64,000 bases of DNA from Tribonema minus (GCA_017506865.1 JAFCMP010000547.1:1550001-1614000), one strand, 5' to 3'; counted from the first letter of the stretch, positions 1-12,554 are shown. Notes: generated by a model not told the origin, from the sequence alone. Program-made: numbers and translations.

Positions 1-381
1 TCCACCGTTGGTGCTGTTGCCGCCACGGAGAGTGACGCCTTCCAGCACCAGCTTCGCATCGTCGCCCACTTGAAACAGCTGGACTGCGTCAGACTCTATA
101 GCATCAGTGTCCGGGCCTGTGCCCACTATCTCCACACACGTTCCTGTAGGCAGCACTATGGTTTGCAGCAGCCTAACAGCGCCACCAGCAAGGATGGCGC
201 GAAAAGAGCGCTGCCGCGGTGCCCTAGGGCCTGCTATAGCTGCCAATTCAAGTGCGTTTTGTAGTGGCGGGCCCATCTTCACCACAAGTGCGGGTTCTGG
301 GCACCCTTCTGCCAGTGGCTTGGCGCCAACTTGCGTGCAGCACAACGCAAGCAGTACTACTAGTACTAGGCAGATGGCCAT
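1..381 (-). CDS. Secreted beta-helix-like protein, N-terminal part (runs off the left edge)
   Basis: A minus-strand frame is open from an ATG at 381 to base 1 (127 codons) and continues outside the window. The first ~20 residues form a classic signal peptide: a short start, then the hydrophobic run ICLVLVVLLALCC, then a small-residue cleavage region (QVGA/KPL). The mature part contains alternating hydrophobic strands and ends in LEGVTLRGGNSTNGG. That resembles the repeating turn of right-handed parallel beta-helix (pectin-lyase-fold or polymorphic-outer-membrane-like) proteins. The family assignment rests on this short motif only and is an inference; the signal peptide is clear. The frame stays open upstream of the ATG, so the start was chosen because it gives the signal peptide. 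The rest of the protein and any catalytic residues lie outside the window. Confidence 0.6.
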   Translation of the reverse strand, partial: MAICLVLVVLLALCCTQVGAKPLAEGCPEPALVVKMGPPLQNALELAAIAGPRAPRQRSFRAILAGGAVRLLQTIVLPTGTCVEIVGTGPDTDAIESDAVQLFQVGDDAKLVLEGVTLRGGNSTNGG

Positions 382-3300
382 TGCTCCTCGGCCAGCTACC
401 GTGACCGCAGTGGCTGCGGACCTGCGTTGAAGTCGTGTAGCCGGGATGGTCACTGAAGAGCAGCCGTTTACCGTCCATGATGGCGCAGCAGCTGCATGAT
501 GCACAAAGCAACAAGCTACTGTCAGGCAAAAGCTGCGTTGTGGGTGAGAACAAGAAAAAAGTTTTGAACCTCCGGGAATCAGAACAGCACAAAAGCTTTA
601 GTGGACAGAGCGCCAAACAAGTCTTAAGGAGAGAAATGGTGAAACATTGAGACGCATTCAATTTGTCACTTTAAATTATTGTCACATTGAAGCATTGTGA
701 AGATCTGATGCAACAGTTACTGGAATCCGTCTTGACAGCGGGCCATTACGGTGAGTCAGACCTTCATGTAATTTAGTATTAGAAGTGGTGTAACAGTATC
801 ATAATGGACATTTTTGAAATCTAAACCTGGTCCAGCCTGCTGTCACTGGCGCGGTGTTTAACTTACTCAGTGAGTCGTTAAGTGAGGGCCTGAGAAAATA
901 AGTGTACTAAAGTAGCCAACTTCAAGCTGACGGAGACTACTTTTTCGAAGCAATTCGCGATGTAATCAATCTGCCAATTGCAGTGGAGGGCACCACGAGG
1001 GTTCCACACGCGACCGGTCCGGACACGTCCGAGGAATTCAAGTTGGTCCACAGACTGAAAAGAGGTTCATACCTTTTCTGAATTTTTCAACTTTACATCG
1101 TTCTCTCCGCAGTCCAAAACTACATCAGTACTTCAATTTGAATTTGGCGTCATAGTTACAATTTAATGTGAAGTTTGCAGATAACGAGGATATCCATTGT
1201 CACAGGCGCTGTGCCTGATTAAATTCTTCAGGAAATTAAATTATTCAGTGAGGCCAATAAAGGCTGCCGCCAGTTATCCAGGGCGAGCACGCTTGCCAAA
1301 ACCCTAACTCCTTTTCAAAAAGTGTGCCTTTAAAAACTGGCGGATAATCGTTGTCGAAGAAAAACCTATCCTAGCAGTTGCTGCTTTAGTACGTCATACT
1401 TCATGAAAGCGACTGAAACTGAAAGAAGTGAACTTCCATACTTTGCAGAACTCCACAATTGAGATTCATGTTCAAGGTCAAGTTCAATCGCTGAGACATG
1501 GGATATTTCAAAATCCTGAGCATCACAAAATAGATAGCTAAATAAATTTGTTTCTAGACGATGCCACAGCTATCACATCCATATATATTCACAATTAAGC
1601 AGATTCCGAAGTGCATTGGAACGGTTCACCCCTGCACAGTGCGGGTCGTCTTTTGAAATCAGCACGGTCCTGCTTTTCGCAATTCAAACCTGCTAGTAGG
1701 CTATTTTTTTCAACTGTTTCAAGTCTACGTAGTAGGCTCCTCAGCTGTCACAACCGTTACGGTTGCAAACCTCTCCAGCACCTGCCAGTGCTTGACTTGA
1801 GTGCACTGTGGCACTCCCGCCCCACTTTGCAAACGACACTTCCGGACCATCTTGAATGCCGCAGTGTGATGGCAATCCAACGACTCAATGGCATTCAATT
1901 TGGCAATGCATTGTGTGCGCCCAGGTGTTGTCGAAACAACGCATCGCGGTACTTGTACAAGTGTCGTTGATACAATACATCTCGGTACCTGTACTACTAC
2001 GAGCGTCGTACATGTACTGTTACGGTACCAAGATGCGAGGATTGAACTGCAAAAACCGGGACCTGAATTGGAAAACGTGACCCAGCATCAACTTTGGCGA
2101 AGTTTGGTTGGACCCTGCCAGAGTTCGATGCTCAATTTCAACATGATGTTGAGGTTGTTAGGTAAAGTGCCCAGTGTTAGAGTTGGTGAGGATTCCATGA
2201 TGAGCACTGAGCACCTTTCAAACTTCAAATTGGACTTGAAGTTCTGTACTTGGCCAAAGTTCACAGTTGAGGTTAAAGTTCAAGTCCAAGCTCAACATCC
2301 TACATCACCACAATTGAGAGAAGTCCATTTGCAGAGCATCTCCGTGGGTCCCGTTTTGAATTCAGTTCCGTTTTTTCGCAATTCAACCCTTGCGTTGCAT
2401 CAACAAAACCTGGGCGCACAATAATTGCCATGGCATAAAGCCCCAATATCACATTGGCCTTTGATGATAAACTAAATATGCTACCAGTAGTAGACTATCG
2501 TCATAACTTTAAGTACTACTTAGTAGTGCTATAGTTCAACGTAAGATACTGTAAATGGCTGTTACTGTACCTTAAACTCGGCACTGCATACTTAGTCTAC
2601 ATAGTCTACTAGTAGTAGTTGTTGTAGTAGTAGTAGTTGGTTGCTGCATCAGATAAATCAGATCATGTCAGTGATGTCATAGACATGACTGTGACATGGT
2701 GGTACTTTCTTCGTCATGATATACACTACGAGTGCGACAGCGGCAACGGACACATTTGTTTATACTACTAGTAGTACGGTAAGTTTGACATCAGATTCCC
2801 CCCTCGGAGGCGTCTGCGCCGGCGATCGTCAATGTAATTTTTCTCAGAGGAGCAGTGGTTGACCCAGACGCTGCAGCCGTTGGTATTGTTAACAACAACA
2901 ACAACAAGAACAACAAGATGTACTACAATACATCATTTCTAAAGTGCAGTTTTGTAGGCCTCAGAGAGAGCATGAGCTCATGAAGTTAACTTCAAGGCTC
3001 TTCAACTTGCTGACATCTGCTTCCAGGTAGCTAGAATTTACCTCAGGGAAACCGATGTGCTTTTGTTTAGTGCAAGTATAGTGTGGCTGTGTCATGATGG
3101 TGGCAACAATTGTGCTCCGCCGTCCCAGGGCGCGACGGTGTTGAATTTGCGCAAAACCCATGCATCCAAAGAGAACAAATGCCTGCGGCATCATCACCCC
3201 TCCCGCCATTGCTAACGTTCTTGCGTTACAGCTGGTATCTTCCTCAGACACACATGTCATGTCGCTTGAATGCTGTTTTCATGTGCACGGATCATGCACG

Positions 3301-4949
3301 GGATGCAACTTTAAGTTCTGCGAACTTTGACGCACCTGAGCCGCCGCCTGGACCTGGCGTGCTTTTACCCATGACAGATGGTAGCATGCTCGCGACCACG
3401 ACCCACGCCCTTGTCCTGCGTGCGCCTCTAGATCTATATCTCGCCTGTGTCTCCGGACCTTTCGTCTCAATGGCTAAAAGCATCACCATACAAAAAATGC
3501 AAAAAGGGCAAAATTGGCCGGTGAAGCGTGAGCTGCAAGCAGAGTGTGGTGGGGGGAAAACCATCCTTATAGGGAAACATAATGTCCGCAAACGCGCAAT
3601 GGGGGGCTTCACTTGCCATGTGCACACATATGCCCCCACACTTTAGAATGCATTGTGTTTCAATTGTCAAACAGAGAAGTCCCCTTAAAGGCCCCACACA
3701 CAAGCTCACTAGTTTCTGTCCATTGGATTGATTGAACAAACATAATAAGCTTTTGTGGCGCCAAAGTCATGCACGCAAGTGCAGCAACTCCCATTGGCGC
3801 TGCCGCTGCAACAAGAGCTGGCTGCCGCCGCCACCAGCGCTTCTGAGCGCTGATGCAAGCACAGTTGCGTCAGTTTCGACGGCCATCGCCTACCTCCCCG
3901 CACCACGATCTACAGTCAGAAACAGCGCGCGCCGCAGCACGGCAGACGCGTTTGATGCTGCGGCAATGAACAGTGACCCACCCACGCACCACCAACGCAG
4001 CGCACTTTGACCCACTAAACTTCAAATGGCCGTCAGCAAAACACAGATGCAGCGCGGACGCCGTCGCAAAGCGTCTTCGCAGCAGCGCTCACCGCCGTCT
4101 AGCTGCCCCTGTGCGCGCGCGTGCGCTGCCGCGGGCAATCGCATGTCCACGCACCGCCGCTGCCGCCACCGCTGCTGCGCGCTCATATGCGCCGGGTCTT
4201 GCAGCACCGACTGTGCCGCTCGAAGCAGCTGCGCCGCGTGCGTGTGTGCACCGCCCCGTTGCGCCCCGAGCAGCAGCGACCGCGTGTCAGCAATAGCCAC
4301 AACTGTGGCAAAGTGCACAGGCGCGCCCGCCGCTCGCCGCGCGCCGCCACCGCTGTGCTGCACGCGCGCCGCGCAACACTGCCGCACCGCCGTCAACATG
4401 CTACGGCGGCACAATGCAGGTGCGCGCTGTTGCCTACGCGACTGGCCATGACACCGTTCAAGCTAACGAGTTTGCTGTCGCCCCCCCCCCCCTCCACGAG
4501 ATTCTATTCCCGCCCACAGCCGCACGGCGTGGACGTGGCGTATTCCTCAGTGCTCACAGAAAGCCGCCATCCGCAAAGACGTATTTGCATCCCCCCCCCT
4601 GCACGTGCGCTGCACGACGGGTGCTGCCAAATGTCACAGCCGCGTCCAGAGCTGCAGGTATTGCCGCAAGTCCTGCCACCGCCATCGCAGCAGCAGGCAG
4701 CGCACAGGATGCTCTGCAGCTGCGTCAGCTGCCGCTGCTGCTGCCGCTGCCGCAGCGGTGTGCCAAACATCTCCATATGCGCAGCTGCGGCGGCCACCAG
4801 CAGCAAGCAGCGGCGCGCTGCGCCCGCGCCCGCGCTGCTGCTGCTGCTGCTGCGCTGCAGTGCTGCCGCGCGACAGCCTCCCCCTGCACCTCCAACGCCA
4901 GCCAGCGCTCACGCGCCCACACACCGCCGCAGGCGCGGCGCCGCGCGCC
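382..4949. other. Intergenic, AT-richer spacer without convincing genes
   Basis: I found no ORF here with protein-like composition, and no multi-exon model could be built. The stretch holds simple sequence, including TAG/CTA-rich runs around 2575-2640 and an ACAACAACAAGAACAAC run near 2891-2917. A set of imperfect GTAC-rich palindromes lies at about 1948-2031. From about 3.8 kb the base composition becomes very GC-rich; the long open frames there are overlapping on several strands and look like composition artefacts. Confidence 0.5.
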
Positions 4950-5887
4950 TCACAGGAAGGAGTACACGCGCGTGAGCAGCGCGCGGCTGCGCCAGAACGA
5001 GTCCGGCGGCGCCGCGCGCTGCGCCGGCAGGACGACAAAGTGCCACACGACCTCGCGGCGCGCGCGGAAGAAGAGGTCCACCACCGGCGCCCCCAGCGTC
5101 GCCGCGTGCGCGCGCAGCCACTGCGCGAACGGCTGGAACGCCGCGCGCTCCGCGGGCGAGAACGCGCCGCCGGCGGCCGCGAGCGCGCACGGCGCGCGCG
5201 GCGACCAGCTCCGCGGGGGCGCCTCCCAGACGCGGCGCGCGCGCGGCACGGGCGTTGCGAGGTCGAGCCCCAGAAACGCGACGCGGAAGAGCGTCGTGTC
5301 GAGGTGCGCGAGCGCTGCCACAATCCAGCTGGCGCCCTCGCCGTCATAGTCCCACGCGAACGACGCCGCGTGCATCGCATGCCAGATGCTCGGCTGCGCC
5401 CACCGGCGGCGCGCGGCGCGGTCGGCGTCGGTGAGCATGCGGCGCAGGTCCATCAGCGCGATGAACGGCGGCGTGGTGCTGAGGTAGCACTTGGCGCAGT
5501 AGCGCGAATAGGGCCCCGCAATCTCGGCCAGGTCGCCGGTGACCTCTTCCGCGGCTTGCCGTCGGTAGCGGGCCATGTTGGGGTGTGCCCACACGCTGTC
5601 GTCCTGCAGCATAACCTCAGAGAAGTGGGGGAAGCTGTACTGGAGGCCGTGGAGCCGGGCATCTGTCTCGTAGATGAGGGCGTCAGGGGGTCCAGCGTGA
5701 TCGAAATGCGGCCCTGTTGGGCGTGGCTGTCCAGCCATAGGAGCCAAGCCTGCTGCACAGGGGTATATGGGGCCGTGACGTCGCCGACCAGGCCTCTGAT
5801 GGAAGCGCTCCAGCGATCCGGCTCGCACATGGAATGCTTGCGCTTGGACCCACTCAGGAGAGGAGGTGTGTCCTGCTGCTCTGTCAT
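4950..5887 (-). CDS. Single-exon protein of unknown function, one frameshift
   Basis: I do not recognise this protein. The likely start is the ATG at 5887 (MTEQQDTPPLL), followed by a basic SGSKRKHS patch that could be a nuclear signal. The frame reads well to residue ~66 (GRISITLDP). The continuation PDALIYETDARLHG lies in the next frame. Both join cleanly if the five-base G run at 5686-5690 (plus strand) were six bases, so a homopolymer indel, in the assembly or in the gene, is the simplest explanation. The downstream frame stays open to the TGA at 4950 and ends VYSFL. The product would be about 312 residues, soluble, and rich in Trp, Phe and Arg in its second half (for example DLFFRARREVVWHFVVLP). 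No introns or echo arrays are seen. It is divergent from the unit starting at 6225, with 337 bp between the two start codons. Confidence 0.68.
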
Positions 5888-6224
5888 GGGAAGCAGCACC
5901 CAGGCCTGCTGTGTCCCTCTAGAATATCACGAGAGGATGCTAGGTTGTGAGAAGATCGCCGGTGGCTCACGCGCCTCTGCCCGGTGTTGCTCTGCGAGTG
6001 CTTTGTTTGTTGCTCTGATGATAAGTTGGGATCTGAGCCAAGGTGTTGCCACAGCAGCTGTGCTGCCTCGTGATCAGGTCAAAGCCAGAAGCGACTGCTG
6101 ATATACTGTCGCGGCCACCACCCGCAGCCACCACCACAACGCACTGTTTTTGATCTAAAAACAGTTCAACTTTGAAGTTTCCTTTTTCGGCAACGGTTGG
6201 GAGACCTGTGTGTTTGCAGTCATC
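5888..6224. promoter_or_regulatory. Putative bidirectional promoter region
   Basis: This 337-bp spacer lies between the start codon of the minus-strand gene at 5887 and the plus-strand ATG at 6225. Both genes point away from it, so it must hold at least part of both promoters. It is less GC-rich than the flanking coding DNA. No specific element could be assigned. Confidence 0.4.
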
Positions 6225-7998
6225 ATGGCGACACGAGAGGAGGTGCAGCTCTACAGGCTGGAAATGGAGGCATGTTCTTCTATGCGAAGCATGCAGGAAC
6301 GCGACGCGAGCAGCGGTGCATGGCAAAACTCTACTGGAGACGACCTACTCGGCGATAAAGACGTGCTGACAGCGTCGGCCGCGTCTAAGGCGCCCTCTAC
6401 GACTATCGGCAGGACGGATCCGCAGTCGCCTCATCGTGTTGACCAGCGCACCGCGGACTCGGTGAGTGACTGCTGTCGATGGGCAACTCTGTCAACACCC
6501 TCGGCTTATCGGAAACACACGTTGCATTCAAGCCTAAATGGGTTGCAATTCCTTACTTGTCGTTTGTCGATACATGAGCTGTTGCGGACAGCCAATTGGC
6601 TTCCGGCTGGCGCTGGAGTGCCACTCTGTGCGCCTTTGTCCAATTTCCCTGCACACTCAGGGTCCCTGATAACGGCGGATCAAGCGGAATGCTGTCAGTC
6701 ATGCCAGCTAAACCGCTGCAAAATCCCCAAATTAGATATGATGCTGCGCGCTGCAGCTCTGCAGGGCTCCTATTACATCAGTATTCACTGCAGGTGGCCA
6801 TAGGGGGTCACCACAATCCGCAGTATTGTGTACCAGCCGCTAGGTATGCCACAGCAATACGCCTGACCGAATGTATTGAGCTCTGATCCTGTTGCAACCA
6901 TCTAAAATTACACGTCAAGGGCTCGCTGCCGAATGCAGAGTCGGCATTGAGCTGTTTGGATGATTGCCTGTATGTTCAAACACACCATTAGCAGGTCTTA
7001 CGGAAGGTGCGAGCTCTGGGCCACTACAGCAAATCCAAAGCACGCTAACAGACGCAGGCATCAGTGCTGCCGGCTTGCAGGCTTGCGCAAACGCCCAACT
7101 CAAATCATTGCATCAGGCGCCCAGCACGGACCGATTGTAATGCTTTGCACACCACTTGAGCCCAGCAGACAGAATGCCACACATGCCGGATTTGCCGCCA
7201 CTGGTGGATCTCGCACATTCGCAACGGGCAGGTAGGTATGCACCTCACTGACAATACGTCAGGTTGTGCCGCCGTCTTGACATTTCAGTACAACAGCGGG
7301 ATGCTAATGCCTGTGCCCTTAATCCACAAAAAATGTCAAAACAATGCAGCGTTCGACAGCGGAACAGGCTCGTGAAACTTTGAGCACGAACATGAAGTCG
7401 TTCAGGAGACCGCCGCTTCGCCTGCGAGCGTACGGCAACCCGTCCGCGCGCAGCGCCTAAGCCTGCGCATCACTCAATACACGGCACCTTAGATTCCTTG
7501 TCTAAACGTTGGGCTGTTGACAAACCTACTCCTTGTTATCGCCTGCCGCACCTCCCGTCTTCACAGGGCGCTGATGCGTCACCGGGCGGGGGATGTTCGA
7601 TTTTTCTTCCAAGGGATGTTCGATTTTTTTTCCAAACATGGGGCTTTAACAAACTTACTCCTCGTTATCGCCTGCCGCACCTCCGGTCTTCACAGAGCGC
7701 TGGAGCGTCACCGGGCGCGGGAGGAGAGTCACGCGCGGAGGAGCCCGAGGAGCTGGTGACGCTGGACACTGCGCCCGTAGCGCAGAATGGCGGCGCGGCA
7801 GCAGCGGCGGCAGGGGACGGAGAGGGGGAGAGGGAGGGGGAGGGGGAGGGGGACGATGATGGCGCGTTAGGGCTAGAGGATGAGACGCTTGTTGAGGGGC
7901 TCGCGTCGGACGGGCTGCTGCTCGCTGCTGCTGCGGAGAAGGCGTTGCCGCTGCCGCCTCCGCAGTCCTCGCTGGCGAGGGCAGCGGCTCTGTTCAAG
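6225..7998 (+). CDS. 5' exons, acidic N-terminal region (probable start of the ankyrin gene)
   Basis: Exon 1 is 6225-6461, from ATG (MATREEVQLYRLEMEAC) to the donor GACTCG|GTGAGT, 79 codons, phase 0. Exon 2 is 7696-7998, from acceptor CTTCACAG| to donor TTCAAG|GTAACT, 101 codons, also phase 0 at both ends. The two join in frame. Exon 1 is charged, Ser/Thr-rich and probably disordered. Exon 2 is very acidic (a Glu/Gly/Asp-rich block in its middle) and ends in an alanine helix. An imperfect copy of the exon 2 acceptor region sits about 130 bp upstream (around 7508-7600). I infer these exons begin the ankyrin gene downstream. The next supported exon needs phase 1, so one further small exon between 8000 and 9500 is missing from the model, or these are a separate gene. 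A small alternative exon near 7170-7232 is possible. Confidence 0.5.
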
Positions 7999-8261
7999 GT
8001 AACTGCCATAACCGCTGTGTGTCTGCGGCGGCGTAGCGCGCAGTGTGACTGGTTGACTGTGCGTATCGCCAGCTGCCGTCGTTTCTGCGCAAGTGCCGTC
8101 CGTCTGCGGGTGCGCGGCGCGTGCACGGTGCGCTTGATGACTGTGGCGTATCGCTGACCGCCATTGTCATGCTGCTGTACGCCGATGCACGCACTGTCGT
8201 TGTCGCGCACGCGCGGCCGCGGTCTCGGCGAGATGGATTCGAGGAGCAGGGGCTCAGGGAT

Positions 8262-8572
8262 GGTTTAGGGTGAGGGTAAGTTGTAGGGTTAGGGTTAAAG
8301 TTAGGACTGTGGGGCCAGGGAGAAAGGGGGAGACGCGCTCAATGTTCGGCCTCCTTGAGCTGGCGTTTTTGACGCACCGTACATGCACAGCGCGTCGCTT
8401 TACGCCCGCCCGCACTTCTTGGCGAGACTCCGAGTTTGCGCACAAGAGTCAGAGCTCACGCACAAGCAGCCGCTGCACGACGGCCCCTCTTCTGTACCGC
8501 CAGCGTACTGTGCGAGCGCAGCGCCACTACTTAACCCTGACCCCAATCCCTAACCTAACCCCTAGCGTTACA
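8262..8572. repeat. Two telomere-type islands in opposite orientation
   Basis: Degenerate GGTTTAGGGTGAGGG/TAGGGTTAGGG at 8262-8300 and ACCCTGACCCC...CCCTAACCTAACCCC at 8535-8566. They flank a ~240-bp stretch upstream of the first ankyrin exon. Confidence 0.75.
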
Positions 8573-8633
8573 CTCACTCCGACGCACGGCAACTGCAGCT
8601 GCAGCGGCCATGCAGCACGCGCGCACCGCTGAC

Positions 8634-9507
8634 TCAAACCGACTGCCGCTGCCCACTGCCGCAGCGCAACGGCGGCAGAGCGAAGCGAAGGGCGCCGCCG
8701 CTGCCGCCGGCGCAGCAGCTGCTGACGGTGGCGAGCGTGCACCGCCCCGCTTCCGCGCGACCCGCCCTTCCCTCACTTGAACTGCGCGCGTTCTCTGCGT
8801 GCGCACTTCCAGCACGCCTGCGCCACCTCTGCGTCGAAGCGCACGCGGCTGCAGCAGCGCTCAGCAAGCGTGGCTGTCCGTTTAAGTCAGTCAGCTTAAT
8901 GATCCTACCAGCTAGGGTTGATTTACCATGATCTACGTGCGCTATGATTGAAAAGTTTCCAAGTAGGTGTATTTCGTTCATTATCGACGAACACGTCTAA
9001 GTCATTGTCGTTAAAATGAGGTCGGAAATGACCATACACAATTGTGCATTGCAGTACTCCGTCTGTTCTGGTTCTGAATATTTGGCCGCCAACTCAGAGC
9101 CGCTGCCGCTGCTTGGCACCGCCGCAGCGCAACGGCGGCAGGGCGGATGCAAAGGGCGCCGCCGCTGCCGCCGGCGCAGCAAGTGCTCACCGCTGACTCG
9201 AACCGACTGCCGCTGCCCGCCTTTGCAGCGCAACGGCGGCAGAGCGGAAGCGAAGGGCGCTGCAGCCCTCGCCGGCGCAGCTGCCGCCGAAGGTGGCGAG
9301 CGTGTGCCGCCCCGCTTCCGCGCGACCCGCCCTTCCCTCACTTGAACTGCGAGTGTACTCTGCGTGTACACTTGTGAAGTGCACGCGGCTGCAGCGGCTG
9401 CTCAGCAAGCGCGTGCTGCCAACTCAAAAGCTGCTGCCGCTGCTTTGTACCGCCGCAGCGCAACGGCGGCAGAGCGGAAGCGAAGGGCGCCGCCGCCGCG
9501 GACGCAG
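8634..9507 (+). repeat. Acceptor-side tandem repeat array before the first ankyrin exon
   Basis: About four imperfect copies of a GC-rich unit occur at roughly 8634-8790, 9097-9180, 9185-9350 and 9430-9507. Each contains a CCGCAGCGCAACGGCGGC core. The better-preserved copies end in GGTGGCGAGCGTG, which matches the start of the ankyrin exon (GTGGCAAGCGTGTGGG at 9531). They are therefore echoes of that exon's 3' splice region. An AT-rich insertion at about 8875-9085 interrupts the array. Confidence 0.75.
8865..8981 (-). pseudogene. Fragment of a LepA-like translational GTPase (G1 motif)
   Basis: From an ATG at 8981, directly after an in-frame TAG, about 39 codons read as the N-terminus of a translational GTPase. 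NFSIIAHVDHGKSTLAGR carries the P-loop (G1) signature AHVDHGKST and is closest in wording to LepA/EF4. The homology then stops and the frame runs into the local GC-rich repeat. Codons are AT-rich, unlike all neighbours. The AT-rich island extends to about 9085 and holds the end of another minus-strand frame (KYSEPEQTEYCNAQL...), whose stop is at 8997, only 16 bases from the GTPase ATG. That operon-like spacing and composition suggest inserted bacterial or organelle-type DNA. No G2-G5 motifs follow, so it is not a working gene. Confidence 0.55.
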
Positions 9508-12500
9508 CAGCCGCCGCTGCACCGCTAAAAGTGGCAAGCGTGTGGGACGCGGTGCTGCGGGGGAATCTGGCGGGGGTGCTGAAGGAGGTCGGGCGGGGGG
9601 CGGACGTGGACGAGTCTGATGACGACGGGCGCACGCCGCTCATGGTCGCGTGCGCAACTGGCGGTGAGCGCTGCATGCATACGCATGTATCCTTTATGGC
9701 TATTACAAGTACCGTACATGGGCACGAATCAAAAATACATACTGTATGTGAGTTGAATGATGACGGGCGCACGCCGCTCATGGTCGCGTGCGCCACTGGC
9801 GGTGAGCTCTCCGTGTAGACATATGTGCCCCAAGTAGGGTATCATGACACACATGCATGCTGTATATGAGGCGGAAGCTGACGGGCGCACGCCGCTCATG
9901 GTCGCGTGTGCCGCTGGCGGCGAGCGCTGCGCGCTTGCATGCGTATCATTTCAGCGCCTTGTGCCTCAGCAAAAGTGCATAAATTGTGGCAGTGCCTGAT
10001 GGCATCCATGTACAAGTACACGCCGTGTGTGAGTTGTGTGAGTTGGTCGGACGATGACGCACACGTGCTGCTTGTTGTGACATGTGCCTCTGGTGGTGAG
10101 CTCTTCGTGCATACGTCCATATTTACCCCATATTACTACTCAAAGCACATACCGCATGTGAGTCGGACAATGACGGGCGCACGCCGCTCATGGTCGCGTG
10201 TGCTACTGCTGTAAGCGCTGCGTGTAGAGATGTATATACCGATGTAGACGTACATGTTCATGTAAGTGTGTGTGCATGTACCGCACATGGCCACTGCGAA
10301 TGTGTACATACCGTAGGTGAGTCAGACGTTGGGCGCATGCGCCACCGGCGGTGAGCATACAAATGGGTGCCCTACACGGCCGCTGCGAAGACACTCTCGT
10401 ATGTGGGTCAGACAATGCGCCCTGCATGGCTACTGCGAATGCATTGTGCGTATGAGGCGGAAGCTGACGGTCATATGCCGCTCATGGTTGCGTGCACAAC
10501 TGGCGGTGAGCTCTCTGTGATTGATACTTACCCAACATGTCAACTGCAAATGCATGTTGTATGTGAGTCGGACGATGACGGACGCACGCCGCTGCGACGC
10601 GTCGGTGCATACGCGCCCTGCATTGTGCTACATGCAACAATCACATACCATATGTGAATGAATCGGGTATGTACTCTATACTGTTTGCATGCGACTTCGC
10701 AAACAGTGTGTGGCTTTGTGGCGTCATGTTGCTGCGTGTGCAACTGCCCTTGCTGCCCTGCAGCTGCGGACATCGTGCGCTACCTGGTCAGGGAGGCCAG
10801 ATGCGTCGGGGCGCTGTCGCACGCCGCTCATCGCGTGCGCTGTCAGTGGTGACCGCTCTGTGCACACCTTGCCTACACTGTGCTACACACTGCACTCACT
10901 TACCACATGTGGATGAGTTGAATGCAACTCTGTTCGCGCGTGACTGCAGTGGCGTCAATTCTATGTCTGATGTATGGGCGCATCTGCGCTTGTCGCCTTT
11001 GCAGCCGCGGACATCGTGCGCTACCTGGTCAGGGAGGCCAGACCCCCCGCGGCGCTGGAATCACAGGCGGTGGAGGGGTGGACCCCCCTCATGATCGCCT
11101 GCGGCAGCGGTCATCTGCAGGTACACTAGGGGAAGGGGGGGGGGGGGCGTTGAGCACTGCCGCATCTGATGTTGAGCAATGGTTATCGTGGTTGCCCCTC
11201 ACTACTGCCTGTGGCAGTGGTCATGTGCAGGTACACTAGGGGAAGGGGGGGGGCGTGAGCACTGCCGCATCTGATGTTGAGCATGAGGCAGGGTGACCAT
11301 GTATGTTTTCGGCAGCTCGAGCATCTGCCGGTGTGTGTGGGGAGGGGAGGGAGGGGGGGGGAACAGCGCTGCTGAGCACTGTTGCTTTGATGCTGAGCAC
11401 TGTTGAAAACGCAGTAGGGGCGCGGACAACCTCCGTAATTGCCCCGCGTCAGCGGAAAGCGCTGCTGATGGCAATGGTCACGGCGCCGGCCGTAGAGGGC
11501 CCTCGCCTACTCGCTTGCGGCAGCGCGCGCCTGCAGCTGTGGCGGCGCTGCTGAGCGCTGCTGCATGCGACGGCTGAGCACTGTTGAGCGAGGTGTCCAA
11601 AAGTGTGGCATGACTTTTCCTGAGTGCCGCCGCGGCCGCCGTACGCTTCCCTGATTGCAACCGCAAACATTTGTGTACGATTGAACGCCTTGCCGTTAAT
11701 GCCGAAGATGACGCTCATAGTGTTGGCACTGTGTCCGCCGCTGCGCGCTGCTGACACACGGCTCAGCTGAGTTCGCCCCTGCCCTTGCGTAACTGTTCGA
11801 AACTGTCAATGCATCGTGTGATTTCGTTTTGAATCCTCCCGCTAATTGCAGGTCTTGCCCGGGGTGTGGAGGGGAGTGGGGATGTGTGTTTGTTGCTCGG
11901 CGGCAATCCAAGGCGGAATGTGCCCTCGCCTGATTATTGTTGGCGTTGTTGGTCCATATTGAAGCTGCATGTGGTGCCGCTCGAATTCAGTCTGACGTTG
12001 CTTGTACGATGGTGGTCTTGCAGGTGGTTAAGGTGCTGGTCGAGGCGGGGGCTTCCCTGGCGGCGCGTGACACCACGCACGGCTCGACTCCCCTCATATG
12101 GTGAGTCTGAGTCTCGCAGATGGGTAGGTTTGTTAGTGCTATATGGTGAGTCCGGGCAGTAGGCATGTACATATTATGGTGAGGTTTGGGTCTTGCACTC
12201 CTCGCTGCCACAGAGGTGATGTGAGCTTGCCCTCAACAAATCAGCACGGCTTGCACTTCAACACAGGTTGTCACACTGCCGCTGCTGCTGCTGCGGCTGC
12301 TTGTGCTGCAGGGCATGCGGCGGCACGCCTCAACTGTACACCCGCTTTCAGCGCGCCTCGCCACGTGACGCTCCCCACTCTCGCAGCCATATTCTTTAGT
12401 ACTGCACGGCACTTTCAAAGCCTCAACGCGCGACACTCACCCTCAGCGGCCAAACCTTGAAGCACTGCACGGCACCATCAAAGCCGCGACGCGTGACGCT

Positions 12501-12509
12501 CCGCCCTTG

Positions 12510-12554
<45 letters not shown>

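Noticed and set aside
1888..2424. 178-codon plus-strand frame in the AT-richer spacer
   Set aside because: It begins in palindromic GTAC-rich simple sequence and has no protein-like conservation or supporting context.
4605..6101. 498-codon plus-strand open frame
   Set aside because: It overlaps the minus-strand gene at 4950-5887 in a GC-rich region, is Arg/Ala-rich with no motifs, and is one of several overlapping frames produced by composition.
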